Shown: positions 18,018-27,289, numbered from the stretch's first letter. The stretch is DNA of 64,000 bases from Clostridium gelidum (GCF_019977655.1 NZ_AP024849.1:1521001-1585000); one strand, 5' to 3'. Notes: generated by a model not told the origin, from the sequence alone. Program-made: numbers and translations.

Positions 18018-20111
18018 ATGAACAAAATCAATGAAATTTTTGCTTCAAATGTATTTAGCGATGCTGTAATGAAAGAACGTCTTCCTAAGGCTATTTATAA
18101 AGCTTTAAAAAAGACAATTGAAAAAGGTACTTCTCTTCAACCAGAAGTTGCAGATGTTGTTGCATCTGCAATGAAAGATTGGGCTGTTGAAAAAGGTGCT
18201 ACTCACTTTACTCACTGGTTCCAACCAATGACTGGAATTACTGCTGAAAAACATGATTCTTTTATAAATCCAACAGCAGACGGAAATGTATTGTTAGAAT
18301 TTTCAGGTAAAGAATTAATTAAAGGTGAACCCGATGCATCTTCATTTCCTTCAGGAGGCCTTCGAGTTACTTTTGAAGCTAGAGGATATACTGCATGGGA
18401 TTGTACTTCACCAGCATTTTTAAAAGATGGTTCATTATGCATACCTACTGCATTCTGTTCTTATAATGGAGAAGCTTTAGATAAGAAGACTCCTTTATTA
18501 CGTTCAATGGAAGCTATAAATAAACAAGCTCTACGTGTTTTAAGAGCACTTGGGAATACGACTACTCAAAAAGTTATTACAACTGTAGGGCCTGAACAAG
18601 AATACTTTTTAATTGACAAGTCAATGTATGATGCTCGTAAGGACCTTATACTTACAGGCAGAACATTATTTGGAGCAAAACCTTCAAAGGGTCAAGAACT
18701 TGAAGATCATTACTTTGGAGCATTAACAAAAAGAAGTTCTGATTTCATGAAAGAGCTAGATGAAGAACTGTGGAAGCTTGGAATATTAGCGAAAACTAAG
18801 CATAATGAAGTTGCTCCTGCTCAACATGAGTTAGCTCCTATATTTAGTACAACAAATATATCAACTGACCACAACCAACTTACAATGGAATTAATGAAGA
18901 AAGTTGCTTCAAGACATGACTTATATTGTTTACTTCATGAAAAACCATTCGCTGGAGTAAATGGATCAGGTAAGCATAACAACTGGTCGATGGCTACTAA
19001 TGATGGAATGAATCTTCTTGAACCAGGTAAATCTCCACATGAAAATCAACAATTCCTTTTATTCCTTTGTGCTGTAATAAAAGCTGTTGATGAATATCCA
19101 GATTTACTTCGAGTATCAGCTGCTAACGCTGGAAATGACCATCGTTTAGGTGCTAATGAAGCTCCTCCAGCTATAATTTCTATGTTCCTTGGAGATCAAT
19201 TAGAAGACGTACTTGAACAAATTGAAAAAGGTCCAGCTACAAGTTCTATATCTTCAAGTGAATTAACTATTGGAGTGAATACATTACCTCCACTTCCCAA
19301 AGATGCAACTGACAGAAACAGAACTTCTCCATTTGCATTCACAGGAAATAAATTTGAATTTAGAATGGTTCCATCTTCAGCTTCAATTTCTGGTTGCAAT
19401 TTCGTTTTAAATACAATAGTTGCTGAAACTTTATCTGAAATTGCAGATAAACTTGAAAAAGCTACTGATTTAAATGCTGAAATACAATCAATTTTAACTA
19501 ATATTGTTAAAACTCATAAGAGAATTATCTTTAACGGTAACGGATATTCAGATGAATGGGTTGTTGAAGCTGAAAGAAGAGGTCTACCAAACATTAAATC
19601 TACTGTAGAAGCTGCTAAAGCTATGATTTCTGAAAAGAATCAAGCTGTACTAGAAAAGCATGGAGTTTTAACTAAAGTAGAATCAACATCTCGTTACGAA
19701 ATCACTCTTGAAAATTACAATAAGATTATAAATATAGAAGCTTTAACAACACTTGAAATGGCAAAACGTCAAATTATACCTGCAGTAATTCAATTTACTA
19801 CAAGTCTTGCTGAATCAATAAACAGTATTAAAGCTACTGGAATAAATGCAGATATATCAGTTCAAACTGAATTGTTAACAGAAGTTTCAACATTAACAGC
19901 TTCATTAAACAAAAATGTAAAAATTCTTGAAAAAGCAGTTGAAAAAGCTGACAACTTCCAAGGAGATATATTTGACTTAGGAATGATGTACAGATATGAA
20001 GTATTCGAACAAATGAATACTTTAAGAGCAGATGCTGATAAACTTGAAACTATGGTTGATGAAGAATTCTGGCCACTACCAACTTATGGAGATATGTTAT
20101 TCAACATATAA
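18018..20111 (+). CDS. glnN: glutamine synthetase, type III
   Basis: This second glutamine synthetase belongs to the large GSIII class: 697 residues, with the family-specific HFTHWFQPMTGITAEKHDSF and FPSGGLRVTFEARGYTAWD segments. It also has the catalytic VGPEQEYFLID, VNGSGKHNNWS and RLGANEAPPAI motifs and the C-terminal extension (about the last 200 residues) absent from GSI. It forms dodecamers in studied members and makes glutamine from glutamate, ammonia and ATP. The start codon follows GAAAGGGG. The long leader ahead of it contains a probable ANTAR-controlled attenuator. Having both GSI and GSIII suggests use under different nitrogen conditions. Confidence 0.96.
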   Translation: MNKINEIFASNVFSDAVMKERLPKAIYKALKKTIEKGTSLQPEVADVVASAMKDWAVEKGATHFTHWFQPMTGITAEKHDSFINPTADGNVLLEFSGKELIKGEPDASSFPSGGLRVTFEARGYTAWDCTSPAFLKDGSLCIPTAFCSYNGEALDKKTPLLRSMEAINKQALRVLRALGNTTTQKVITTVGPEQEYFLIDKSMYDARKDLILTGRTLFGAKPSKGQELEDHYFGALTKRSSDFMKELDEELWKLGILAKTKHNEVAPAQHELAPIFSTTNISTDHNQLTMELMKKVASRHDLYCLLHEKPFAGVNGSGKHNNWSMATNDGMNLLEPGKSPHENQQFLLFLCAVIKAVDEYPDLLRVSAANAGNDHRLGANEAPPAIISMFLGDQLEDVLEQIEKGPATSSISSSELTIGVNTLPPLPKDATDRNRTSPFAFTGNKFEFRMVPSSASISGCNFVLNTIVAETLSEIADKLEKATDLNAEIQSILTNIVKTHKRIIFNGNGYSDEWVVEAERRGLPNIKSTVEAAKAMISEKNQAVLEKHGVLTKVESTSRYEITLENYNKIINIEALTTLEMAKRQIIPAVIQFTTSLAESINSIKATGINADISVQTELLTEVSTLTASLNKNVKILEKAVEKADNFQGDIFDLGMMYRYEVFEQMNTLRADADKLETMVDEEFWPLPTYGDMLFNI

Positions 20112-20185
20112 TATCAAGTGAAATTTTATTTAGGCGAGGTTTGATTCTCATCTAAATGTTAGCCAAATAAAACTCTGATAAATGA

Positions 20186-20222
20186 AATGGAGTACTTTAG
20201 AAATGAAGTACTCCATTTTTTT
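20186..20222 (+). terminator. glnN terminator
   Basis: AATGGAGTACTT (20186-20197) pairs perfectly with AAGTACTCCATT (20206-20217), followed by a run of T. A second inverted repeat (TTTATTTAGGC with GCCAAATAAA) precedes it. Confidence 0.88.
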
Positions 20223-20308
20223 GCCTAATATGACTTATATAAGGCTGTATAACAATATATTTTTTATAAAATAATATTGGATTTAGTTAATAAAGATTCT
20301 ATGTAAAT

Positions 20309-22168
20309 TTACGGTCTTGAAAAATAATTAGCCTGTATGATTTTTTCTCCAATAGTGTAAGCATCAAGAAGATGGCGTTCTTCTTTATAGTTTTTTAGAG
20401 TACCTTTTATTGTATTGCTATTTGTTGCAGTATCCTTTATTACTGTTGCATCAATATTAGTATTAACAAGAACTCTTCCCATTGAAGTTTTCCTGTATAA
20501 GTCATCATTAACGCCTAAAATATAACAAAGTGTTGGTAGTATATCAGTTTGTCCTCCGGAAGATTTTATGACAGTTGGAGTAATCCCAGGAGAATATATT
20601 ATTAAGGGTATTTTATGGTCGAAGTCCTTCCACCAATTTTCTTCATAATTAAGGTTTTGTATAGAATCGTTATAATATTTATGTACTCCAGTATGGTCAC
20701 CATAGATAACAATAATGCTGTTATTTAAGAGATTATTAGCTTCAAGCTTTTTGAAAAATAATTCTAGTTGTGCATCTGTATAGTGAAGGCTCTCAAAATA
20801 TCCGCCCAAATAGTTTGTATCAATTTCAATTGGCAATTTTAATTGACGATATTTGCTATCTAAATTAAACGGTCCATGACTTGTTAATGTACAAGTTTGA
20901 GCAAAAAATGGGGGATTTAGTTTTTTTAGTTTATCTGAAAATTGAATGAGAGAACTTCTATCAGATAAGCCATAACCGATTTTTTCATCATTATTATAAT
21001 CTAAAATACTAAATACATTACTAACTCCAAAGCAATTCTTATGTAGTTTCATCCAATCAAAATCACCTGGATCTTCAGGACGAGAAGTTATTGTAGTATA
21101 GCCGTACCTAGAAAGAATTCGAGGAAATGAATTTGGATATATATTTTCCCCGTAAGCAATGGCTGAAACTCTGTTACCAGAAGGATAAATAGAGGTATTA
21201 ACTAAAAAATCGCAATCAATACTATGGCCTCCATTATTTTGCTCGTATATATTATTAAAATATAATCCTTCCCTTGAAAGTTTATTAAGAAAAGGTGTTA
21301 TTTCTTGGTTATTTGTCTTTTGATTAATCACAAAATTCTCTAAAGATTCAATTTGAAGAAAAATAACATTTTTACCTTTTGCTATAGATTTAAATTCGTT
21401 ATCAGGCAGGTTTTCATTATTCTCTTTAAACCATTTTTGAATTAATTGTTGATCATTTGAGTTCACTTTAAGCTTACTATTTAAATATTCTTTAGCAGAA
21501 GTTATACTTTCAACTAAATGATATGTTAATGGACCAGAAGCTTGTACCGATATTAATGGTGAACGTTGAGAACATATTGATTTATTACCAAAGACACTTA
21601 TCTCAATAAAAGCAAAATACATATAACAGGTTATAAACATTATAATTGAAGTTAATAATGATATAATGAACTTTTTTATATCCTCTTTACCTGAGATATA
21701 CAACTTTTTAAAAATAAACAATAAAATCATAAATATAGTATCTATAAAAAGAGTGAGATCAATTAGTTTGAAATTGATTAAAGATTTTTGACTAGGGTTA
21801 AAATTACCACTAAAAAATATTTGCTTAAAACCCCAAAAGTCTCCATTTACCCTAAAATACCATAAATCATTTAATAACAAAATACTATAAATAAGGCTTG
21901 AAATAATATAAAAAATAATACGCTTATTTTTAGAAAATATGTATCCAAAAGAATAAATAAAAACTATAAAAGGTAAATAAACAAAAGAATAAGAGGCGCT
22001 ATTTATAAATGAATTAAAACTTGGATCTAATAAAACTACAAATAATATACTTTTTATTAGGAAGGCTAAAATTACAAATATCATAAGTTGAATATTATGA
22101 TTGGATAAAATATTTAGCGGAAAGAATATTATCTTTTTGAGAATATTTTTCATTTTTAATAATTTCAT
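20309..22168 (-). CDS. LtaS-family sulfatase (lipoteichoic acid synthase-like)
   Basis: Five N-terminal membrane helices (about the first 210 residues) are followed by an extracellular sulfatase domain, the layout of polyglycerol-phosphate synthase LtaS. The metal ligands are visible as IFLQIESLENF and as YGDHTG near residue 515. The catalytic segment reads NGGHSIDCDF, which places Ser where LtaS uses the Thr nucleophile. Family members transfer glycerol phosphate from phosphatidylglycerol or modify surface polymers; the exact reaction is open. I chose the ATG at 22168, 11 bases behind GGAG. An upstream in-frame ATG at 22276 would add 36 residues but lacks a ribosome binding site. The gene stands alone, convergent with glnN. 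Confidence 0.82.
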   Translation of the reverse strand: MKLLKMKNILKKIIFFPLNILSNHNIQLMIFVILAFLIKSILFVVLLDPSFNSFINSASYSFVYLPFIVFIYSFGYIFSKNKRIIFYIISSLIYSILLLNDLWYFRVNGDFWGFKQIFFSGNFNPSQKSLINFKLIDLTLFIDTIFMILLFIFKKLYISGKEDIKKFIISLLTSIIMFITCYMYFAFIEISVFGNKSICSQRSPLISVQASGPLTYHLVESITSAKEYLNSKLKVNSNDQQLIQKWFKENNENLPDNEFKSIAKGKNVIFLQIESLENFVINQKTNNQEITPFLNKLSREGLYFNNIYEQNNGGHSIDCDFLVNTSIYPSGNRVSAIAYGENIYPNSFPRILSRYGYTTITSRPEDPGDFDWMKLHKNCFGVSNVFSILDYNNDEKIGYGLSDRSSLIQFSDKLKKLNPPFFAQTCTLTSHGPFNLDSKYRQLKLPIEIDTNYLGGYFESLHYTDAQLELFFKKLEANNLLNNSIIVIYGDHTGVHKYYNDSIQNLNYEENWWKDFDHKIPLIIYSPGITPTVIKSSGGQTDILPTLCYILGVNDDLYRKTSMGRVLVNTNIDATVIKDTATNSNTIKGTLKNYKEERHLLDAYTIGEKIIQANYFSRP

Positions 22169-22295
22169 AATATTAAAATCTCCAATACTATTTATATGAA
22201 AATTATATAGTTTTTTGTCTAAAAATACAATTTGGTTTTTTAAATTATTAATTGTTTTACTATAGTAAACAGTCATCTATCTTATAAGAACTACA

Positions 22296-22324
22296 TTGTA
22301 TATTATATATTTTTCTTGTATAAT
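22296..22324 (+). promoter_or_regulatory. promoter for the small membrane protein gene
   Basis: TTGTAT (22296-22301), a 17-base spacer and TATAAT (22319-22324) lie 35 bases upstream of the start codon at 22360. Confidence 0.6.
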
Positions 22325-22359
22325 TAAAGAAAAATTAATTAGCATAGAGGTTGATTGAA

Positions 22360-22656
22360 ATGAATGGACAAATTAAAAAGTATATATATATTATTGGAAC
22401 AATTTGTATAGTGTTTTTAGTGGGAAAAGTATTTTTAAATATCCTTCCATACTTTATATTATTTGGGCTAGTAACATATGTTGTTATGAAAATTATAGGA
22501 TTTATAAAAGTAAAGAAAGAAAAAAAAGATTCAAACAAGTTTGATTTAAAAAATACGGCTGATAATGTAGATAATTATAAAGATTCAACGGATGACTATA
22601 TTAGTGGAGAAGTTATTGATGTTGATTATGAAGAAGTAGATAAAAATAAACAGTAA
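22360..22656 (+). CDS. hypothetical small membrane protein
   Basis: The 98-residue product has two adjacent hydrophobic helices (about residues 8-25 and 28-45, the first containing IYIIGTICIVFLVGKVF), then a Lys-rich stretch and a very acidic tail (GEVIDVDYEEVD). The tail is predicted to be cytoplasmic by the positive-inside rule. I do not recognise the family. The ATG at 22360 follows AGAGG by 9 bases and is better than the TTG at 22351. It lies divergent from the LtaS-like gene and 200 bases before icd, which has its own promoter. Confidence 0.7.
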   Translation: MNGQIKKYIYIIGTICIVFLVGKVFLNILPYFILFGLVTYVVMKIIGFIKVKKEKKDSNKFDLKNTADNVDNYKDSTDDYISGEVIDVDYEEVDKNKQ

Positions 22657-22776
22657 TTCAACAGTTTAATAGAGAGGTATTTAGATTCAGTTCATTGGTA
22701 TGAGTCTTTGTTATGTCAGTAAATATAAGAATTAGTTGCATAAGGCACAATCAAAGTATTAACTACTAATTGTCGA

Positions 22777-22805
22777 TTGATAAAAAACTAACACTATTGT
22801 ATAAT
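22777..22805 (+). promoter_or_regulatory. sigma-A promoter for icd
   Basis: TTGATA (22777-22782), 17 bases and a perfect TATAAT (22800-22805) lie 50 bases before the start codon. Confidence 0.78.
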
Positions 22806-22854
22806 TATTAGTAGATAATTATAGCTAATATAAGCAATATAGGAGGCAATAAAC

Positions 22855-24066
22855 ATGGAAAAAATTAAAATGTCGACTCCATTAGTTGAAATGGATGGAG
22901 ATGAAATGACAAGAATCATTTGGGGTGCAATAAAAGAGGAACTATTAAATCCTTTTATTGAATTAAACACAGAATATTATGATCTTGGATTAGAATATAG
23001 AAATGAAACTAATGATAAAGTTACTTTAGATTCTGCAGAAGCCATTAAAAAATATAAAGTTGGGGTAAAATGTGCAACTATTACACCTAATGGCGCAAGA
23101 ATGAAAGAATATGATTTAAAAGAAATGTGGAAAAGTCCTAATGGTACTATAAGAGCAATCTTAGATGGTACAGTATTTAGAGCACCAATTACAGTAGAAC
23201 CAGTAAAGCCATACGTTAGAACATGGAAAAAGCCTATTACTATAGCTAGACATGCTTATGGAGATATATACAGAAATGTGGAAATGAAAGTAGAAGGAAA
23301 AGGTAAATGTGAACTTGTATTTACTTCTGAAAATGGAGAAGAAAAAAGAGAATTAATACATAATTTTGCTGGAGATGGCGTTGTTATGGGAATGCATAAC
23401 TTGAATAACTCTATTGAAAGCTTTGCAAAAAGTTGCTTTAACTTTGCATTAGATACTAAGCAAGATTTGTGGTTTGCAACTAAGGATACAATTTCAAAGA
23501 AATATGACCATACTTTTAAAGATATATTCCAAGAAATATTTGATGCGGAATATAAAACTAAGTTTGAGATCGCAGGAATTGAATATTTCTATACATTAAT
23601 AGATGATGTTGTGGCAAGAGTAATTAAATCAGAGGGTGGAATGATTTGGGCTTGTAAAAACTACGATGGAGATGTAATGAGTGATATGGTAGCTACGGCA
23701 TTTGGATCGCTTGCAATGATGACATCTGTACTAGTTTCACCAGAAGGAAACTATGAATATGAAGCAGCTCATGGTACTGTTCAACAACATTACTATAAGC
23801 ATTTAAAAGGGGAAGAAACATCAACTAATTCAATAGCAACAATATTTGCATGGTCTGGAGCTTTAAGAAAAAGAGGAGAATTAGACAATAATACTTCACT
23901 CGTTGAATTTGCAGATAAATTAGAAAAGGCTTCAATAAAGACAATTGAAGATGGAGCTATGACTAAGGATTTAGCATTAATAGCAGAACATGATAATATT
24001 CAAACATTAAATACTTTTGATTTTATCAAGGCTATTAGAAAAACATTAGAAGGAATGTTAATATAG
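22855..24066 (+). CDS. icd: isocitrate dehydrogenase (NADP type)
   Basis: Converts isocitrate to 2-oxoglutarate and CO2, supplying the carbon skeleton for glutamate. The 403-residue sequence is of the eukaryotic-like IDP class: MDGDEMTRIIWG at the N-terminus, CATITPNGARMKEYDLKEMW with the Ser-Pro-Asn-Gly-Thr substrate loop (KSPNGTIR), and the metal site region around DDVVARVIKSEGG and YDGDVMSD. The nucleotide-site segment EAAHGTVQQHYY is typical of NADP-dependent forms. The start follows ATAGGAGG. It is a single-gene unit with its own promoter and a 3' hairpin, and functionally it complements the nearby GOGAT and glutamine synthetases. Confidence 0.94.
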   Translation: MEKIKMSTPLVEMDGDEMTRIIWGAIKEELLNPFIELNTEYYDLGLEYRNETNDKVTLDSAEAIKKYKVGVKCATITPNGARMKEYDLKEMWKSPNGTIRAILDGTVFRAPITVEPVKPYVRTWKKPITIARHAYGDIYRNVEMKVEGKGKCELVFTSENGEEKRELIHNFAGDGVVMGMHNLNNSIESFAKSCFNFALDTKQDLWFATKDTISKKYDHTFKDIFQEIFDAEYKTKFEIAGIEYFYTLIDDVVARVIKSEGGMIWACKNYDGDVMSDMVATAFGSLAMMTSVLVSPEGNYEYEAAHGTVQQHYYKHLKGEETSTNSIATIFAWSGALRKRGELDNNTSLVEFADKLEKASIKTIEDGAMTKDLALIAEHDNIQTLNTFDFIKAIRKTLEGMLI

Positions 24067-24090
24067 AAAATAAGAAAATTTAATAAAAAA

Positions 24091-24122
24091 GGTATGTGTT
24101 AAGGGAAATATTAACACATACC
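24091..24122 (+). terminator. hairpin after icd
   Basis: GGTATGTGTTAA (24091-24102) pairs perfectly with TTAACACATACC (24111-24122). No T-tract follows, so it may act as a 3' end protector as much as a terminator. Confidence 0.6.
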
Positions 24123-24142
24123 ACTATTAAATATATAAATAT

Positions 24143-24217
24143 TGCCGAGTAGTTCAATGGTGGAACGGCAGACTCTGACTCTGCAGGTTATAAGTTCGAG
24201 TCTTATCTCGGTAACCA
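24143..24217 (+). tRNA. tRNA-Gln (anticodon CTG)
   Basis: A complete cloverleaf can be drawn. The acceptor TGCCGAG pairs with CTCGGTA, the D stem is GTTC/GGAAC, and the anticodon stem GCAGA/TCTGC holds the loop CTCTGAC (anticodon CTG, reading CAG). The T arm is ATAAG TTCGAGT CTTAT. Discriminator A and CCA are encoded (24214-24217). A standard terminator follows directly. Confidence 0.93.
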
Positions 24218-24228
24218 TCAAATTAGTA

Positions 24229-24272
24229 ATACCAACAGTGTATAAAAAATATAAACTGTTGGTATTTTTTTG
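24229..24272 (+). terminator. terminator after tRNA-Gln
   Basis: ATACCAACAGT pairs with ACTGTTGGTAT around a 14-base AT loop and is followed by a run of T. Confidence 0.88.
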
Positions 24273-24437
24273 TTTTTTAATGATTCATAATATTTTGCAT
24301 ATGAAAATAGTTTTAGTGAGGATATAGTGTGAAATTATTAATGTGGTAAAAATTATTAATATAATAACTTGTAAAAAAGTGAAAAGATAAAAACAAAACG
24401 ATATCAATAACAAATTTATAATTATTCAGAAAAGCAA

Positions 24438-24452
24438 TGAAAATCATTTTCA
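24438..24452. promoter_or_regulatory. Fur box 1 upstream of feoA
   Basis: TGAAAATCATTTTCA is a perfect 7-1-7 palindrome close to the Bacillus-type Fur consensus. It overlaps a plausible -35 (TTTTCA) placed 17 bases before TAATAT (24470-24475). Confidence 0.75.
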
Positions 24453-24493
24453 ATTACCTGAAAAAGTGTTAATATAGTTTATATGGAAGTTAA

Positions 24494-24508
24494 TAAAAAT
24501 CATTATCA
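24494..24508. promoter_or_regulatory. Fur box 2 upstream of feoA
   Basis: TAAAAATCATTATCA keeps the right half-site ATTATCA exactly and lies between the -10 and the ribosome binding site. Together with box 1 it fits iron repression of the feo operon. Confidence 0.6.
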
Positions 24509-24526
24509 ATTAGGAGGCGAGAATAT

Positions 24527-24736
24527 ATGCCATTAATATTAGCGGTTAAAGGAAATGAAATGAATATTAAAAAGATAACAGGAAATGATGAAACAAAAAG
24601 ATTCCTAAATAGTCTAGGATTTGTTGCCGGAGAAACTGTTAGAATTATTTCTGAACTTGGAGGAAATCTTATAATAAATGTTAAGGATAGTAGAGTTGCA
24701 CTAGATAAAGGTATGGCAAGTCGAATAATAGTATAG
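24527..24736 (+). CDS. feoA: FeoA family protein, first copy
   Basis: This 69-residue cytoplasmic SH3-like protein accompanies the ferrous iron transporter FeoB and is thought to modulate its GTPase or pore. The sequence has the FeoA pattern: KITGNDETKRFLNSLGFVAGETVRIISELGGNLIINV followed by ALDKGMASRIIV. It lacks the Pro-Leu-Gly-Asp-Pro turn seen in the second copy, so it may be the diverged partner. The start follows TAGGAGGCG. It lies 11 bases before the second feoA and behind two Fur boxes. Confidence 0.9.
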   Translation: MPLILAVKGNEMNIKKITGNDETKRFLNSLGFVAGETVRIISELGGNLIINVKDSRVALDKGMASRIIV

Positions 24737-24747
24737 GAGGCATCATA

Positions 24748-24969
24748 ATGAGCACATTAAAAGAAATAAAGTGTGGACAAACAGTTAGAGTCACAAAGGT
24801 TGATGGAGCAGGACCTGTTCGTAGACGTATTATGGATATGGGAATTACAAGAGGTTGTGAAATATATTTACGTAAGGTAGCACCACTTGGAGATCCAATA
24901 GAGGTAACAGTTCGTGGATATGAATTATCACTTCGCAAAGCTGATGCAGAAATGATCATTGTAGAGTAA
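24748..24969 (+). CDS. feoA: FeoA family protein, second copy
   Basis: The 73-residue protein is the more canonical FeoA: VRVTKVDGAGPVRRRIMDMG, then GCEIYLRKVAPLGDPIEVTVRGYELSLRKADAEMI. The start follows TAGGAGGC. Two different FeoA proteins encoded in tandem before feoB is a common clostridial arrangement and suggests heteromeric regulation of one FeoB. Residues shared with the first copy are few, so this is an old duplication. Confidence 0.93.
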   Translation: MSTLKEIKCGQTVRVTKVDGAGPVRRRIMDMGITRGCEIYLRKVAPLGDPIEVTVRGYELSLRKADAEMIIVE

Positions 24970-25064
24970 TTTATTTAATATAATTTAAGAAATTCCAAAG
25001 GAATTTCATCATAAATTGTTAACTGTTAATTCTTAATTGTTAACTGAATTTAGGGGGAATGAAA

Positions 25065-27215
25065 ATGTCAATTAAAATAGGTCTTGCAGGTAATCCTAAT
25101 TGTGGAAAGACAACTATGTTTAATGAACTTACAGGTTCATCTCAATACGTTGGTAATTGGCCTGGAGTAACGGTTGAAAAAAAAGGTGGTAAGTTAAGAG
25201 GAAATAAGGATGTTGAAATTGTTGATTTACCAGGTGTTTATTCTTTATCACCATATACGCTTGAAGAGGTTGTAACACGTAACTTTATGATAAATGATAA
25301 ACCAGATGCAGTAATTAATATAGTAGATGCATCTAATATTGAAAGAAACTTATATTTAACAACACAAATTTTAGAACTCGGAATTCCAACGGTTATAGCA
25401 CTTAATATGATGGATATAGTAGAGAAAAATGGAGATAAAATAGATATTAATAAATTATCTAAAACGCTTGGATGCCCAGTAGTTGAAACATCAGCACTTA
25501 AAGGAAATGGTGTAAAGCTCGCAGCAGAAAAAGCAATAGAAGTTGCAAATGCAAAAAAGAAACCTAATTTTATATTAACTTTTTCTGATGAAGCTAAGGA
25601 AGCTTTTGGAGAAATAGAAAAAGTAATCATAAGAAGTATTCCACATGAAGAGGTAGAAATACGTTGGCTTGCAATTAAACTCTTTGAGCGTGATGAAAAC
25701 ATACTTGATAAGTTAAAGTTATCAAAAAATATTTCAGATGAAATAGAAGTAATAATAAAAAAATATGAAGCTGAACTTGATGATGATAGTGAAAGTATTG
25801 TCACAGGAGACAGATATGCTTTTATTGGCGAGGTTGTCTCAACTGCTGTTAAAAAACAAAACAAAGGAAAAGAAACAACATCAGATAAAATTGATAAGAT
25901 TGTAACAAATCGTTTTTTAGCGCTGCCAATTTTTGCTGCTATTATGTTTGGTGTTTATTACATAGCCATAAGTACAGTTGGAACTATGATGACGGATTGG
26001 GTAAATGATACGCTATTTTCAGGAATTATCCAAGGTAATGTCTCAGTTTGGCTCGTAAATGCAAATGTTGCTGATTGGTTACAAGGACTAATAGTAGATG
26101 GAATAATTGGTGGTGTTGGCTCAGTACTTGGATTTGTACCACAAATTATGGTGTTATTCTTCTTATTATCAATCCTTGAGGATTGCGGATACATGGCTCG
26201 TGTAGCTTTTATTATGGATAGAATTTTCCGTAAATTTGGGCTGTCAGGTAAGTCTTTTATACCAATGTTAATTAGTTCAGGTTGTGGTGTTCCTGGTATC
26301 ATGTCAACTCGTACTATGGAAAATGATAGGGATAGAAAGATGACTATTATGTTAACTACATTTATTCCATGTAGTGCTAAATTGCCAATCATAGCACTTA
26401 TTGCAGGAGCACTTTTTGGTGGAGCATCTTGGGTAGCACCAGCTGCTTATTTTTTAGGGATAGTAATGATTATCATTTGCGGAATTATATTAAAGAAGAC
26501 TAGGTTATTTTCTGGAGATCCATCGCCATTTGTTATGGAGCTTCCACAATATCATATTCCAGGTGCAAAAGGTGTTTTAATGCATGTATGGGAAAGAGGA
26601 AAGGCATTTATAGCTAAAGCTGGTACGATTATTTTAGTGGCTTGTGTAACAATATGGTTCTTAAAGTCATTTAATTGGTCACTTGAAATGGTTGATGCAG
26701 GTGATAGTATATTAGCAAGCATTGGAAATGTAATAGCGCCTATTTTTGTACCACTTGGATTTGGTAATTGGCAATCAGCCGTTGCAACAGTAACAGGATT
26801 AATTGCAAAAGAAAATGTTGTTGGAACGTTTGGGGTTTTATTCGGTATAGCTGATGCAGCAGAAGATGATCCAACGCTTGCTACAAATATTGCAGGAATG
26901 TTTACTGTGGCTAGTGCATTTGCTTTTGTAGCATTTAATATGTTATGTGCTCCTTGCTTTGCTGCAATTGGTGCAATAAGACGTGAAATGGGATCTTGGA
27001 AATGGACATGGATTACTTTAGGATTTCAAACATTTACTGCGTATTTAGTTGCTCTTGTTATAAATCAAGTTGGTAATTTCATATTAGGTAGTGGAAGTTT
27101 AATTGGAGCTTTAACTTCAATAATAATAGTTGTTTTAGTAATTGGAACAGTTATATTTACAGGAAGAAATGCAAAAGGAAAAGAAATAACTGGACAATTA
27201 AGTTATACAAAATAA
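25065..27215 (+). CDS. feoB: ferrous iron transporter FeoB
   Basis: FeoB imports Fe(II) across the cytoplasmic membrane. The N-terminal G domain has G1 GNPNCGKTT (residues 9-17), G3 DLPG, G4 NMMD and G5 SALKG. A helical linker follows, then a membrane domain with two Gate-type repeats, including the conserved Cys motif GCGVPGIMSTRT and the second-gate ENVVGTFGVL. The length of 716 residues is normal. I prefer the ATG at 25065, 6 bases behind AGGGGGA; the ATG at 25059 is too close to that site. It follows two feoA genes under the same Fur-type control and precedes a Cys-rich partner. Confidence 0.96.
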   Translation: MSIKIGLAGNPNCGKTTMFNELTGSSQYVGNWPGVTVEKKGGKLRGNKDVEIVDLPGVYSLSPYTLEEVVTRNFMINDKPDAVINIVDASNIERNLYLTTQILELGIPTVIALNMMDIVEKNGDKIDINKLSKTLGCPVVETSALKGNGVKLAAEKAIEVANAKKKPNFILTFSDEAKEAFGEIEKVIIRSIPHEEVEIRWLAIKLFERDENILDKLKLSKNISDEIEVIIKKYEAELDDDSESIVTGDRYAFIGEVVSTAVKKQNKGKETTSDKIDKIVTNRFLALPIFAAIMFGVYYIAISTVGTMMTDWVNDTLFSGIIQGNVSVWLVNANVADWLQGLIVDGIIGGVGSVLGFVPQIMVLFFLLSILEDCGYMARVAFIMDRIFRKFGLSGKSFIPMLISSGCGVPGIMSTRTMENDRDRKMTIMLTTFIPCSAKLPIIALIAGALFGGASWVAPAAYFLGIVMIIICGIILKKTRLFSGDPSPFVMELPQYHIPGAKGVLMHVWERGKAFIAKAGTIILVACVTIWFLKSFNWSLEMVDAGDSILASIGNVIAPIFVPLGFGNWQSAVATVTGLIAKENVVGTFGVLFGIADAAEDDPTLATNIAGMFTVASAFAFVAFNMLCAPCFAAIGAIRREMGSWKWTWITLGFQTFTAYLVALVINQVGNFILGSGSLIGALTSIIIVVLVIGTVIFTGRNAKGKEITGQLSYTK

Positions 27216-27226
27216 ATAAAAAAACT

Positions 27227-27262
27227 AAGTAGGTAAGTTCTATTATTACAGACTACCTACTT
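27227..27262 (+). terminator. hairpin between feoB and the Cys-rich gene
   Basis: AAGTAGGTA pairs with TACCTACTT. The T-tract is weak, so partial read-through into the small gene is possible. Confidence 0.5.
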
Positions 27263-27289
27263 AAATTTAAAAATGAGGAGTGATATTTT

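Noticed and set aside
16704..22760. 13-base sequence AGGCACAATCAAA shared by the regions before the CPBP gene and before icd
   Set aside because: Short match without symmetry and at different distances from the genes; chance or an ancient duplication cannot be separated.
24142..24327. 61-codon open frame
   Set aside because: It runs through the tRNA-Gln gene and its terminator; the RNA gene explains the sequence.
25238..25864. 208-codon minus-strand frame inside feoB
   Set aside because: Ser-rich antisense of a conserved GTPase domain; no ribosome binding site and no protein-like pattern.
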